From: Prasinococcaceae sp. CCMP 1430
Lineage: Eukaryota; Prasinodermophyta; Palmophyllophyceae; Prasinococcales; Prasinococcaceae
DNA length: 64,000 bases
NCBI GenBank assembly: GCA_013416795.1
Contig: RQSC01000028.1
Location: forward strand, 1,021,005 to 1,085,004
Direction of reading: 5' to 3'
The translations under genes and the position numbers were made by a program. The notes beneath the pieces were generated by a model. It was not told the origin of the DNA, made no database searches, and saw only the letters and a program-made list of their open reading frames with translations. The stretch's first letter is position 1. Every line of letters starts with the position of its first letter. Positions 10,131 to 18,547 of this stretch are shown here, one piece after another.

Positions 10131-10592
10131 NNNNNNNNNNNNNNNNNNNNNNNNNNNNNNNNNNNNNNNNNNNNNNNNNNNNNNNNNNNNNNNNNNNNNN
10201 NNNNNNNNNNNNNNNNNNNNNNNNNNNNNNNNNNNNNNNNNNNNNNNNNNNNNNNNNNNNNNNNNNNNNNNNNNNNNNNNNNNNNNNNNNNNNNNNNNNN
10301 NNNNNNNNNNNNNNNNNNNNNNNNNNNNNNNNNNNNNNNNNNNNNNNNNNNNNNNNNNNNNNNNNNNNNNNNNNNNNNNNNNNNNNNNNNNNNNNNNNNN
10401 NNNNNNNNNNNNNNNNNNNNNNNNNNNNNNNNNNNNNNNNNNNNNNNNNNNNNNNNNNNNNNNNNNNNNNNNNNNNNNNNNNNNNNNNNNNNNNNNNNNN
10501 NNNNNNNNNNNNNNNNNNNNNNNNNNNNNNNNNNNNNNNNNNNNNNNNNNNNNNNNNNNNNNNNNNNNNNNNNNNNNNNNNNNNNNNNNNNN
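10131..10592. other. Assembly gap (462 N)
   Basis: Run of N between the 5' ends of DEG1 (minus) and the G-patch gene (plus). It probably holds the divergent promoter and the start of DEG1. Confidence 0.99.
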
Positions 10593-10684
10593 GCGCGGCC
10601 GCCGGCGGGTGCGCGCCGCGCCCTTCCCGCCGCGACCTTTGCCACCCCGCTCTTCACGGTCCGCTCGCGCGCACGTGGGCGGTC

Positions 10685-11491
10685 ATGCGCCCGGGTCGCG
10701 GCGGCGTAGAGGGTGGCACAGGCGCCCGGGTGCAGGGAAAGGCGGAGGGTTTGGGCGAGAGCGTTGCGGCGTTCTATGGTGAGCTCACAGACACGGGTGG
10801 GCGCCACGCGAGGGAGAAGACTGACGGCAGTGGCGGCAGCAACGGCGGCGGCGATAGAGCGAGCTGGGCCACAGGCGGGGCGAGCTGGGGTGCGGGCGGC
10901 GCGGGCGGTGTAGGTAGCGTTGGCAGGAGTGGGGCGGCGCGTGTGCACGCTGGCGTGGGAGCGTCGCGCCGAGCACTTGCGACGGCGCCCGAAGCTCGCA
11001 TGCCTCCCGCTGGCGGCGCTGCGCTTGCTGCGAGCAATCGCGGTTTCAAGATGCTCGCGGCCATGGGGTGGCAATCTGGCAAAGGGCTCGGAAAGGCTGA
11101 GCAGGGTCCGACGGAGGCGCCAGGCGCGGTGGTCAAGGGCGATCGTGCAGGCCTTGGCGCGAGCGCCAAGGATGATCGGCTGGTGGGGGACGAGTCCTCC
11201 GCCGCGGAGAAGGCGAAGCGCGAGCAGGCGCGCAAGCGCATGCAGCAACGAAATGCCAGGCAGGCCGACGCCGACGCCGAGCTCGCCGCGACAGGCGGGA
11301 TCGTCGCCAAGGAAGCACGTCGCCTAGCCGAGAGACGAAGGCAGCGCGAGGAGGCGGTCAGCAAGGCGCTTTACCGCGAATTCCGTGATGGCGTCAGCGT
11401 TGCCGACATGCTCAGCGGAAAGGCCCCACCGCCGCCGCCACCCAGGGCGGGCCCAGCGCGGCCGAACCCCCTTGCATTTCACGACGTCTGA
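10685..11491 (+). CDS. G-patch domain protein, probably RNA processing
   Basis: 268 residues from the ATG at 10685; the frame is open back to the gap, so a longer N-terminus is possible. The only recognisable domain is a G-patch at about residues 118-157: GFKMLAAMGWQSGKGLGKAEQ followed by a VVKGDRAGLG ending. G-patch proteins bind and activate DEAH helicases in splicing or ribosome assembly. The N-terminal part is Gly/Ser-rich; the C-terminal part is a charged helix (KREQARKRMQQRNARQ) with a proline run (APPPPPPRAG) and ends FHDV. No RNA-binding domain is seen, so the exact family member is unclear. The gene converges on the IBR5-like gene. Confidence 0.75.
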   Translation: MRPGRGGVEGGTGARVQGKAEGLGESVAAFYGELTDTGGRHAREKTDGSGGSNGGGDRASWATGGASWGAGGAGGVGSVGRSGAARVHAGVGASRRALATAPEARMPPAGGAALAASNRGFKMLAAMGWQSGKGLGKAEQGPTEAPGAVVKGDRAGLGASAKDDRLVGDESSAAEKAKREQARKRMQQRNARQADADAELAATGGIVAKEARRLAERRRQREEAVSKALYREFRDGVSVADMLSGKAPPPPPPRAGPARPNPLAFHDV

Positions 11492-11559
11492 CAGGGGCGC
11501 ACGGCGTCGGACGGCGCGGCATGGCCGCGCGCATGGCTGGACACCTGAACACATGCACA

Positions 11560-11580
11560 CTGTACAGTACATACTGTACC
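11560..11580. terminator. Shared 3'-end signal (CTGTACAGTACATACTGTACC)
   Basis: In the 124-bp spacer between the convergent G-patch and IBR5-like genes. TGTAC occurs on both strands, in an AT-rich patch (AAAATTAATATTAA follows). Confidence 0.45.
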
Positions 11581-11615
11581 AAAATTAATATTAAGCAGCT
11601 GCAGCGGTCTCGCAT

Positions 11616-12701
11616 TCACAGCTCCATGCCGTCGCCGCCGTCGCCAGGAGGCGCTCGCCCGCTGGGCGGCAGCGCGGCACTGCCAAAGTGCTGCATGCGC
11701 TGTGTGAACATCTGCATGCCTCCTCCCGCGTGCTGCTGCTGTTGCTCCCCACCACCGCTCGCGGGTAGGTTTGCGACCGCTCCCACGCTTCCCTGCGGGC
11801 CGAAGATGGAGGGCGGCAGCACAGGCGCCACGTCCTCCCCAGCAGCCTGCTGCTCGGGGAAGGCGCTGATCGCCTCGCCTTCCAAATCGAACAGCTCGGC
11901 TTCATAGTCCTGCAGCGCACTCGCTGCCGCGGGCGCGATGTGCGCCTGCACGTGGCGCTCGCGCAGGTACGCATACGCTGCAGGCAACCGCCAGCGCTCT
12001 CGCCACATGAGGTACGCGACGACCGCCGTGGGGCCCCTGCTGCGCCCGCTCATGCAGTGCACGAGGATGCGCTGGCCCTGGGCACGAGCGCGCTCGATGG
12101 CCTCGTTGAATTCCGCGAATGGCCAGCCCTTGCTGGACGCCGTTGTGTATTCATAGCTATTCTTGTACAGGTTGTCGCACGTGGGCACCAGGTTGAGTAT
12201 GTGCGTCACCGACAGGATCTTGAGCAGGTCCGAGCGTGATGCGTGGTCGTACCGCCCAAGGAACAAGAAGCCGGGTAGAATTTCCGATGGAAAAGCAGCC
12301 GTGCTGTTGCCTCCCATCGCACCCGCACAATCGTGCGCGCCACCGCCTACCGCAGGGGCGTGCCCGCACACCTGGCACACCTCCCCCTCCTCATATCTGC
12401 ACGAGTGGTATCAGATCACCGGCAGCCGCGCGCCGGGACGCAGCGCAGGCGCGAGCTGCGTTAGCTCAGAGCGCACCAGGAGGGGTGGCGCGCGATGCCC
12501 TGACCCACAAGTGCTTTCAAGCACCTCTTAGATGACTCAGCTGCACCCAGTCCCTCCCTGTCCTCGTCCGCGGCGCGAGCGGCGGGCCTACAGTGTGCGC
12601 CAGCTGGCGCAATGTGCCTGCCCCCTACGCTGCGACGTGCACACGCACCTGTGGAAGTGCCCGCAGATGAAGCATGGATTTTCGCGCCCACGCTTTGGCA
12701 T
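11616..12701 (-). CDS. IBR5: IBR5-type dual-specificity protein phosphatase
   Basis: Exon 1 is only 53 nt (12701-12649); exon 2 is 12396-11616. The 252-nt intron (AG|GTGCGT...GCAG) joins in phase 2 to give MPKRGRENPCFICGHFHR then YEEGEVCQVCGH, the paired CxxCGH zinc-like motif that starts plant IBR5. Next come FPSEILPGFLFLGRYDHASR and the phosphatase loop HCMSGRSRGPT (HCx5R) with the general-acid loop upstream. 277 residues in all. IBR5 dephosphorylates MAP kinases and affects auxin and ABA responses in plants; its role in algae is not known. The last ~85 residues, rich in Gln, Gly and Pro with a QQQQ run, are specific to this protein. Confidence 0.9.
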
Positions 12702-13990
12702 CGACTCCCCCGCCCCACGCTCCCCCCGGCCCTTGTCCTCCTTTCCAACCGGGGCCAACCCGCCTTGAAGCCCCTCCCGTAGGCCCTCCTCTCCCTCCCT
12801 CGTCCCCCTTCAACACCTCAGGGCAGACCACACACGCCTACACACAGAGCGCCCCGCGCTGCCGCGCGGCGCGGCGCCCGCGCGGCACCCCGCGCCCTTT
12901 TCGCCCTCCACTCCCACCCGATCCTCTGGTTCTCCGCTCTCCTCTCTCACAACTCCCCCCGCCCCCCTCCCTCGCCCCCGATGCCAGCTTCAAGGGCTGC
13001 ATTGGCCGCCACCACGCTTGCGTTTGGGTTTGGGCGAGGCATTGAACGCGCCTATGTCCATCAGCGGCAGCGGGCGAACCACGGGCCGCGGCCGGGCGTC
13101 GGCGGCAGGGCTGGCGGCAGGCCGCAGCCCCTCGAGATCAGGCAGGGAATCCCAACCACGCCGCAGGGCGTCCCGCTCTCGCAGCAGGGGCGGCCCGGCA
13201 CGCAGCAGGGTGGTGGTGCGCGCGTGCGCCAGGCACCGCCGCTCTCCCCCGGCGGCGGCGCGTGGAACGGCGGCGCGTCCCCGGACAGTCATCGCGCGCG
13301 ACTGCAAATCGCGCGGTACATCACGCGCGGGCGCCCTCGCGCGGCATGCGTCGCGAGGACAAGACTCCACGGTTTTGCATCCAAATCTGTGCCTTCCGCA
13401 CTCTCGAAAACGGCGCCGCGTTCCCCCGAGCGCGCGCGCGCGCGCGCGCGGAATTGCGCGCGCCTGCGCCTCGCGCCCGCGGCGGTTGGCGCCGGCGCAG
13501 CAGATGCGTTTTGATGGCGCCCTCCGAGCGCGAGCGCGGGATGAACCGCGCACGGGGGGCGGGGCGAGGGGGAAAGAGCGCGTGCGTGTGTGGGGGGGGT
13601 GTAAGTGGGGGGTGGAGGAGGCGGTGCGCGCCAGCGGCGCGTGGCGTGCCACAGCACCTTCACGGGGCGCGCTCGAAGAGGAGGTATGCGCGCACGCGAG
13701 AGAGGGGGAGCGGGCGCCACGGGCCGCCCCAGGGCAAAACGCGTGCGGCGGTAGCGGCAGGTTTCTCTGCTCCCCCCCTCCCCTTTGGGGGGGGAGGGAG
13801 CGAGCTTGTTCCTTGCTTCGCGTACAAGCGAGCCGAGAGCGCGCTCGCTCTGCCCCACTCCCAACCCCACCCCGCAGCAGCAGCAGCAGCAGCAGCACTA
13901 GCCACGGCGGCCGCGTGCTGTGCTTGGATGCTGACGCCATGCGCACGCCCTTGCAGTGCCCGTGGCGCCTCGCCCTACACCGCAGCAGCC
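12702..13990. other. Intergenic, no gene seen
   Basis: About 1.3 kb of very GC-rich, low-complexity DNA: pyrimidine-rich tracts (12710-12980), a GCGC run near 13430-13450, and a CAG repeat at 13877-13897. Long open frames exist on both strands but are Arg/Ala/Pro-rich and look like composition effects. Confidence 0.5.
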
Positions 13991-14085
13991 ATGGTCATGA
14001 AAAAGATCGACGAGTTTTTCAAGCTGAGCGAGCGCAAGACGTCGTTCAAGACCGAGCTCCTTGCGGGCACGGCAACGTTCATGAC
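13991..14085 (+). pseudogene. Orphan first exon of an AZG-type purine permease
   Basis: The ATG at 13991 starts MVMKKIDEFFKLSERKTSF then KTELLAGTATFMT, a close match to the N-terminus of AZG/NCS2-type adenine-guanine permeases, where the next residues are normally MAYI and the first membrane helix. A GTGCGT donor follows directly, in a phase that would fit MT-M. No second exon is found in the 375 bp before PSMD9 begins, or further along on this strand. It could be a truncated copy or the start of a gene disrupted by assembly. Confidence 0.45.
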
Positions 14086-14462
14086 GTGCGTGTCGCTGGC
14101 GAAAAGCGTCGCGCGACTCGTTTTCCCTGTAGCTGCTCGCCCTCCCACTTCGCTCGCGCTGACTCTTGCGAGTGCACGCCCCTCCTCCCCCCCCTTCCCC
14201 CCTCCCCGCAAGCGCGCGGCCGACCCGCCCACTGCCGCCGCATACGCGGGGTGCGCTCTGACACACTAGCACCATCTTCTCGACGCTCGACGCCACCGTC
14301 ACATCGACATCGACACAACATCGTGTCGTCGCGGCGTGGGCGCGAGCGGAAAAAGGAAAAAGACGAAGGCGTCGCCGCTGCTTGCGCGGCCGCCACACTG
14401 TGCGCAGCGCGCGGGCGGGGGACTTAGGCTGGTGCGGTGGGCGTCGGAGTGTCGCGAGCGCG

Positions 14463-15340
14463 ATGGGGGTGGAGGCAGGAGACAGCGTGGCAACGCTCAA
14501 GGCCACGGCGCTCGCGGCCGCCGACGCGCGCGCGGCCGCCGAGCGCGAGATTGGCGCGCTCGCCGGCGCGCTCGCGGCTATGCCCTGCGGCATCGATGGG
14601 CCGCTCGTGGACGCAGAGGGTTTCCCACGGGACGACTGCGACGTGCTGCAGGTGGGGCGCGCTTAGGGCAGCCTGCGCCGGAGCAAGCGAGTGCTGCTGC
14701 GCCGCACTTCGACCGCTCTCGCCTGTGCTTGCTAACGCACGCCGCCCGCGCGCCGCCTTGTGCCTGCCGGCCACCCCTGCAGGCGCGGACGATGAGGCAC
14801 AGGCTCGCATGCCTACACACCGACCACAAGCAGCTGGAGCGCAACCTCGAGAAGGCCTTGCACGCCCTTCACGCGGCAGTGCCGCGATCGACGAGTGCTG
14901 CGCCCGCGTCCGCACCAGCGCCGCTCCCGCCGGCAGCGTCCGTGCCAACGGACGGCCCCGTGACTGCCACTGCCGCTGCAGATGCAGCAGACGCTGTGGC
15001 GTCTACCACAACTGCGGCGGCGGCGATGCAGCTCGACGACCCTTTCGGCGCGGCGATCGCAGTCGTCGGCGACGTCGCGCCCGGCGGCCCCGCAGACGAG
15101 GCGGGCATGAAGCGCGGTGACAGGATCACGCGCTTCGGTGCCATAAGCGGCAGCGGCGGCGGCGGCCTGGCGGAGCTCGCGTCGGAGGCGCGCCTGAACG
15201 AAGGCGGGGCAGTCGGCGTGCGCGTTCTCAGGACGGAGGCGTTCGGGGAGGTCTCGCTGGTGCTGTCGGTCACGCCCAAGCAGTGGCGCGGTCGGGGGCT
15301 GTTGGGCGCGCAAGTTCTGCCGCTCGACAGCGCAGCGTAG
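14463..15340 (+). CDS. PSMD9: 26S proteasome assembly chaperone PSMD9 (p27/Nas2)
   Basis: Two exons, 14463-14651 and 14783-15340, joined in phase 0 over a 131-nt intron (CAG|GTGGGG...GCAG); 248 residues. The N-terminal helical hairpin ends in the family motif IDGPLVDAEGFPRDDCDVLQ, continued after the join by ARTMRHRLACLHTDHKQLE. A PDZ-like domain fills the C-terminal half (VAPGGPADEAGMKRGDRITR) and the end is KQWRGRGLLGAQVLPL, as in p27. Nas2/p27 binds the Rpt5 ATPase tail during base assembly of the 19S particle. Alanine-rich linker between the two parts. It converges on 6-phosphogluconate dehydrogenase with a 61-bp spacer. Confidence 0.93.
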
Positions 15341-15401
15341 CCGCGGCAGCTCCGCCCGGCCGATGACCAGCTAAATTGTATTTTATATGTGCACAGTGAC
15401 G

Positions 15402-16919
15402 TCACGCGTTGTAGCTCGTGGTGGTGACACTGTCCGCAGAGTTCCCAGGCCACAGCGTGTGGAACGTGCCCTCCTTATCAGTGCGCTCGTAGCTGTGCGA
15501 GCCGAAGTAGTCGCGCTGGGCCTGCACGACGTTGGCTGGCATACGCGCGCGGCGGTAGGTGTCAAAGTACTGCAGGGAGGCCGACATGGCGGGCGCGGCC
15601 ACGCCGGTGGAGGCGGCGATGCCCACCACGCGGCGCCAGCTCGCTTCTTTGTCGATGATCTCGGCGGCAAACTCGGAATCGAGGAAGAGCGCGCGCAGCG
15701 ACGCGTCGCGGTCGTACGCCTGCTTGATGCGATCGAGGAAGCCAGCGCGGATGATGCAGCCACCCTTCCAGATGCGGGCGAGCTCGCCGAGGCTAAGGCC
15801 CCACTCCTGCTCAGCGCTCTTGGCGCCGATGAGGTTGAGCCCCTGAGTGTAAGACATAATCTTGGCCGCGTAGAGCGCGTTGCGCACGTCCGCGATGAGC
15901 TGCTCCTTGCCGGGGTTGGCCGAGGCGGCGTTGGCCTCCGCGGGGGGCATCCCGAAGCCGTCGAGCGCGCCGGACACGTGCATGCGGTCCTCCTTGAGGC
16001 CCGAGAGGAAGCGCGCGTCGAGCGCCGCCGCAATGGTGGGAATCGCCACCGAGAGCTCGGCGGCCTGCTGCACCGTCCACTTGCCGGTGCCCTTCATCCC
16101 CGTCTTGTCGAGGATCTTGTCGACGATGTAGCCCTCGGCCTCGGTGTCGGGCATGCCAAAAATGTTCGAGGTGATCTCGATGAGGTACGATTCGAGTTCG
16201 CCCAAGTTCCATTCGGCGAAGACGTCCTTGAGCTCGTCGTTGGACAGGCCGCCGACGTGCTTCAGGATGTCGTACGCCTCGGAGATGAGCTGCATGTCGC
16301 CGTACTCGATGCCGTTGTGCACCATCTTGACGAAGTTGCCCGCACCGCCCTTGCCGACGTACGTCACGCACGGCCCGGAGTCGACCTGCGCCGCGACCTT
16401 CTTGACGATGTCTTCGACGTAGCCGAAGGCCTTCTCTGAGCCGCCGGGCATCATCGAGGGGCCGTTGCGCGCGCCTTCCTCGCCTCCGCTGACACCCATG
16501 CCGAGGTAGAGGAGGCCCTTCTCCGCGACCTCCGCCGCGCGGCGCTCGGTGTTCTCGTACCACTCGTTGCCGCCGTCGATGATGGCGTCACCCTCCTCGA
16601 GGTGCTCGCTGAGCGCCGCGATGGTGGCGTCGACCGGAGCGCCGGCCTTGACCAGGATGATGATGGAGCGCGGCGTCTGAAGGCTCTGCACGAAGTCCTT
16701 GATGTCCTTGTAGCCGCTGACCGAGTCGCCCAGGCCCTCCTTCTCGGCCCGCGCGAGCGTGTCGTCGACCTTGGACGCCGTGCGGTTGTAGACGGAGATC
16801 GGGAAGCCCTTCTCGGCGATGTTCAGCGCCAGGTTCTGTCCCATGACGGCCAGGCCGACGAGGCCGATCCGCGACTTGGCCACGGCGGCGTCGAGCTTCT
16901 CGTCCTCGGGTGCCATCAT
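15402..16919 (-). CDS. GND: 6-phosphogluconate dehydrogenase (decarboxylating)
   Basis: 505 residues without introns. It oxidises and decarboxylates 6-phosphogluconate to ribulose 5-phosphate in the pentose phosphate pathway. The NADP-binding fold is at the start (IGLVGLAVMGQNLALNI), then NRTASKVDD, DGGNEWYENTERR, GMGVSGGEEGAR, and the catalytic block GAGNFVKMVHNGIEYGDMQ with Lys, Asn and Glu in place; KGTGKWT is the family signature. I chose the ATG at 16919 (MMAPEDEKLD), which gives the cytosolic length. The frame stays open to an ATG at 17105, adding 62 basic, Cys- and Pro-containing residues that could be a plastid presequence; two isoforms from one gene are possible. Confidence 0.96.
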   Translation of the reverse strand: MMAPEDEKLDAAVAKSRIGLVGLAVMGQNLALNIAEKGFPISVYNRTASKVDDTLARAEKEGLGDSVSGYKDIKDFVQSLQTPRSIIILVKAGAPVDATIAALSEHLEEGDAIIDGGNEWYENTERRAAEVAEKGLLYLGMGVSGGEEGARNGPSMMPGGSEKAFGYVEDIVKKVAAQVDSGPCVTYVGKGGAGNFVKMVHNGIEYGDMQLISEAYDILKHVGGLSNDELKDVFAEWNLGELESYLIEITSNIFGMPDTEAEGYIVDKILDKTGMKGTGKWTVQQAAELSVAIPTIAAALDARFLSGLKEDRMHVSGALDGFGMPPAEANAASANPGKEQLIADVRNALYAAKIMSYTQGLNLIGAKSAEQEWGLSLGELARIWKGGCIIRAGFLDRIKQAYDRDASLRALFLDSEFAAEIIDKEASWRRVVGIAASTGVAAPAMSASLQYFDTYRRARMPANVVQAQRDYFGSHSYERTDKEGTFHTLWPGNSADSVTTTSYNA

Positions 16920-17105
16920 GGCCGTCGCAGCGGGGCGCGCGCGCAGCGTGCGGGTGCCTGCGCGCCCCCGGCACGCACAGCACATGCGCGGCGCCGGGGT
17001 GACGCGGAGGCGACGGGGGTTGAGCAGTGTGCCCCATGGCCCGCTCGGGGTGGTAGGGGCTGCGTCGCGCGCGCTGTGGCGCCGGCAGCAGTCCCACGCC
17101 AACAC

Positions 17106-17797
17106 AGCGCTGCGCGCGCGTGCGCCGCTCCGTACTTTTTGCCGCCGACGAAAAGGACAAAAAAAAGACGCCGGGCAATTTCATTCGCCACTAAAATCAG
17201 TTGCAATCAACCCAAAACAGATCGGAAACGACGGATGGTTCTTAATTTCGACCGCGGCGGCCCGCGAAACACAAAAGAAAAAAGATCTCGCGGCCAGAGC
17301 GCACGCGTGGCACGAGCCCCCCACCGAACTCCAACTCCGCCATGTTCTTCAACCAGTGTGCACGGACGGGCCAGCCTGTAGATGCTCCCCGCTCCTTGCC
17401 CCCCCCTCGTGGGTCTTCCCCCGGCCCCCGTGGGTGTTGCGGCCGCCACTCTTCGGGCCCCAAGGGGTGCGCGCCTGGGTTCAATCGTAACCTATCGCTG
17501 TCGACCGGGATGACCTGCCTGTGGCTCGACACGAACCGAACCCAAAGCTGGAATAACCCTACAAACAAACCTAAATCAGGCTCGAGCCTTAACCCAAACA
17601 CAGCGCGCACGCGTACGCGGCTGCTCGCGGCGGCTGCGGCTGGCTGTGCCAGCTGCGAGGGCGCGCGGGCGGGACGGCGCGCGCCACAACGTGCGCGGGG
17701 GGCGATCTCGCTCCTGGTCTCGGTCACGTTCGCGCAGACAGGGGGCCGCGCGTGCGCAGCACGCTTGGCAGGGCCAAGGCGGCCGCAGGCGGCTGCG
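17106..17797. promoter_or_regulatory. Divergent promoter region of GND and the Rsa3-like gene
   Basis: About 690 bp with locally higher AT content (17150-17300, 17545-17600). It holds TAACCCTACA (17554-17563), a telo-box-like motif found near plant genes for ribosome production. No gene seen. Confidence 0.4.
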
Positions 17798-18373
17798 ATG
17801 GGCGGCGGCGAGCGCAAGCGTGCGCGCGACGATAGTGCGGAGGCACCCGCGCCCAAGACGCCCAAGACGCCCAAGGCGGTGAAGAAGGAGAAGAAGGAGA
17901 AGAAGGAGAGGAAGAGCGAGAGGAAGAGCGAGAGGAAGAGCGAGAGGAAGAGCGAGAGGAAGAGCGACGCGAGTACGGAAAAGAGCAGAAAGAAGGGTGG
18001 CAGACAGTCAGTGGCCGCGGAGGCCGCCGAGGGCGCGGCCGGTGGCGCGCGCGCTGCGGAGCGCCTTGAGGCGGACGCGCCCGGCGGCGCAGGCGGGGGC
18101 GAGCAGCAGCGGGAGCGCCCGGGCAGCTTCAAGGAGCTCTACATGGACATGTTCACCGAGGAGTTCGGCGATGACCTAGACGCGCTGCGCAAGGCAGAGG
18201 CTGACGCGGCGACCGCCGGTAGCGGGAGCGGCCTGCGCGTGGCGGCGCTCGTGGCGGCCATCGAGGCAGGCGCGGATGTGTTCTCCCCTCTGGAGAAGCA
18301 GCTGTACGTCGACCACCTACGACCCCCCACGCGCCGCGCCGCTCCAGCGGTGCACTCAAACGCGCTGCTGTGA
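17798..18373 (+). CDS. Rsa3-domain ribosome assembly protein
   Basis: 191 residues from the ATG at 17798 (MGGGERKRARDD). The N-terminal half is a lysine-rich nucleolar-type tail with two KTPK units and five tandem RKSE units. The C-terminal half matches the Rsa3 domain: SFKELYMDMFTEEFGDDLDALRK, a short spacer, then LVAAIEAGADVFSPLEK. In yeast Rsa3 works in early 60S subunit assembly with Dbp6. The match covers the domain core, but the last ~20 residues (Arg/Pro-rich) are unlike it. It converges on the CSPP1-like gene. Confidence 0.75.
   Translation: MGGGERKRARDDSAEAPAPKTPKTPKAVKKEKKEKKERKSERKSERKSERKSERKSDASTEKSRKKGGRQSVAAEAAEGAAGGARAAERLEADAPGGAGGGEQQRERPGSFKELYMDMFTEEFGDDLDALRKAEADAATAGSGSGLRVAALVAAIEAGADVFSPLEKQLYVDHLRPPTRRAAPAVHSNALL
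17892..17968 (+). repeat. Short tandem repeat coding RKSE units
   Basis: AAGGAGAAG and then AGGAAGAGCGAG units in tandem within the Rsa3-like gene. The unit is in frame and repeated about five times. Confidence 0.7.
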
Positions 18374-18547
18374 GCCCTTGTGCCCGCGTGCGCCCCGGCC
18401 CACCGTGTAATCCCGATTGTGACAATGTGACGAGATTTCTAAAGATTAGATGCGACGGAATGCGGGGGTGTAGCTATTCACCGCGCACCCGTCCTCTCTC
18501 TACCAGAGAGCCCCAGAGGGCGCGCGACGTTCACGCGCTGCCGCCGC

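Noticed and set aside
12990-13946. 318-residue minus-strand open frame
   Set aside because: Arg/Ala/Pro-rich composition, no motif, overlaps low-complexity GC DNA; other frames here are equally long.
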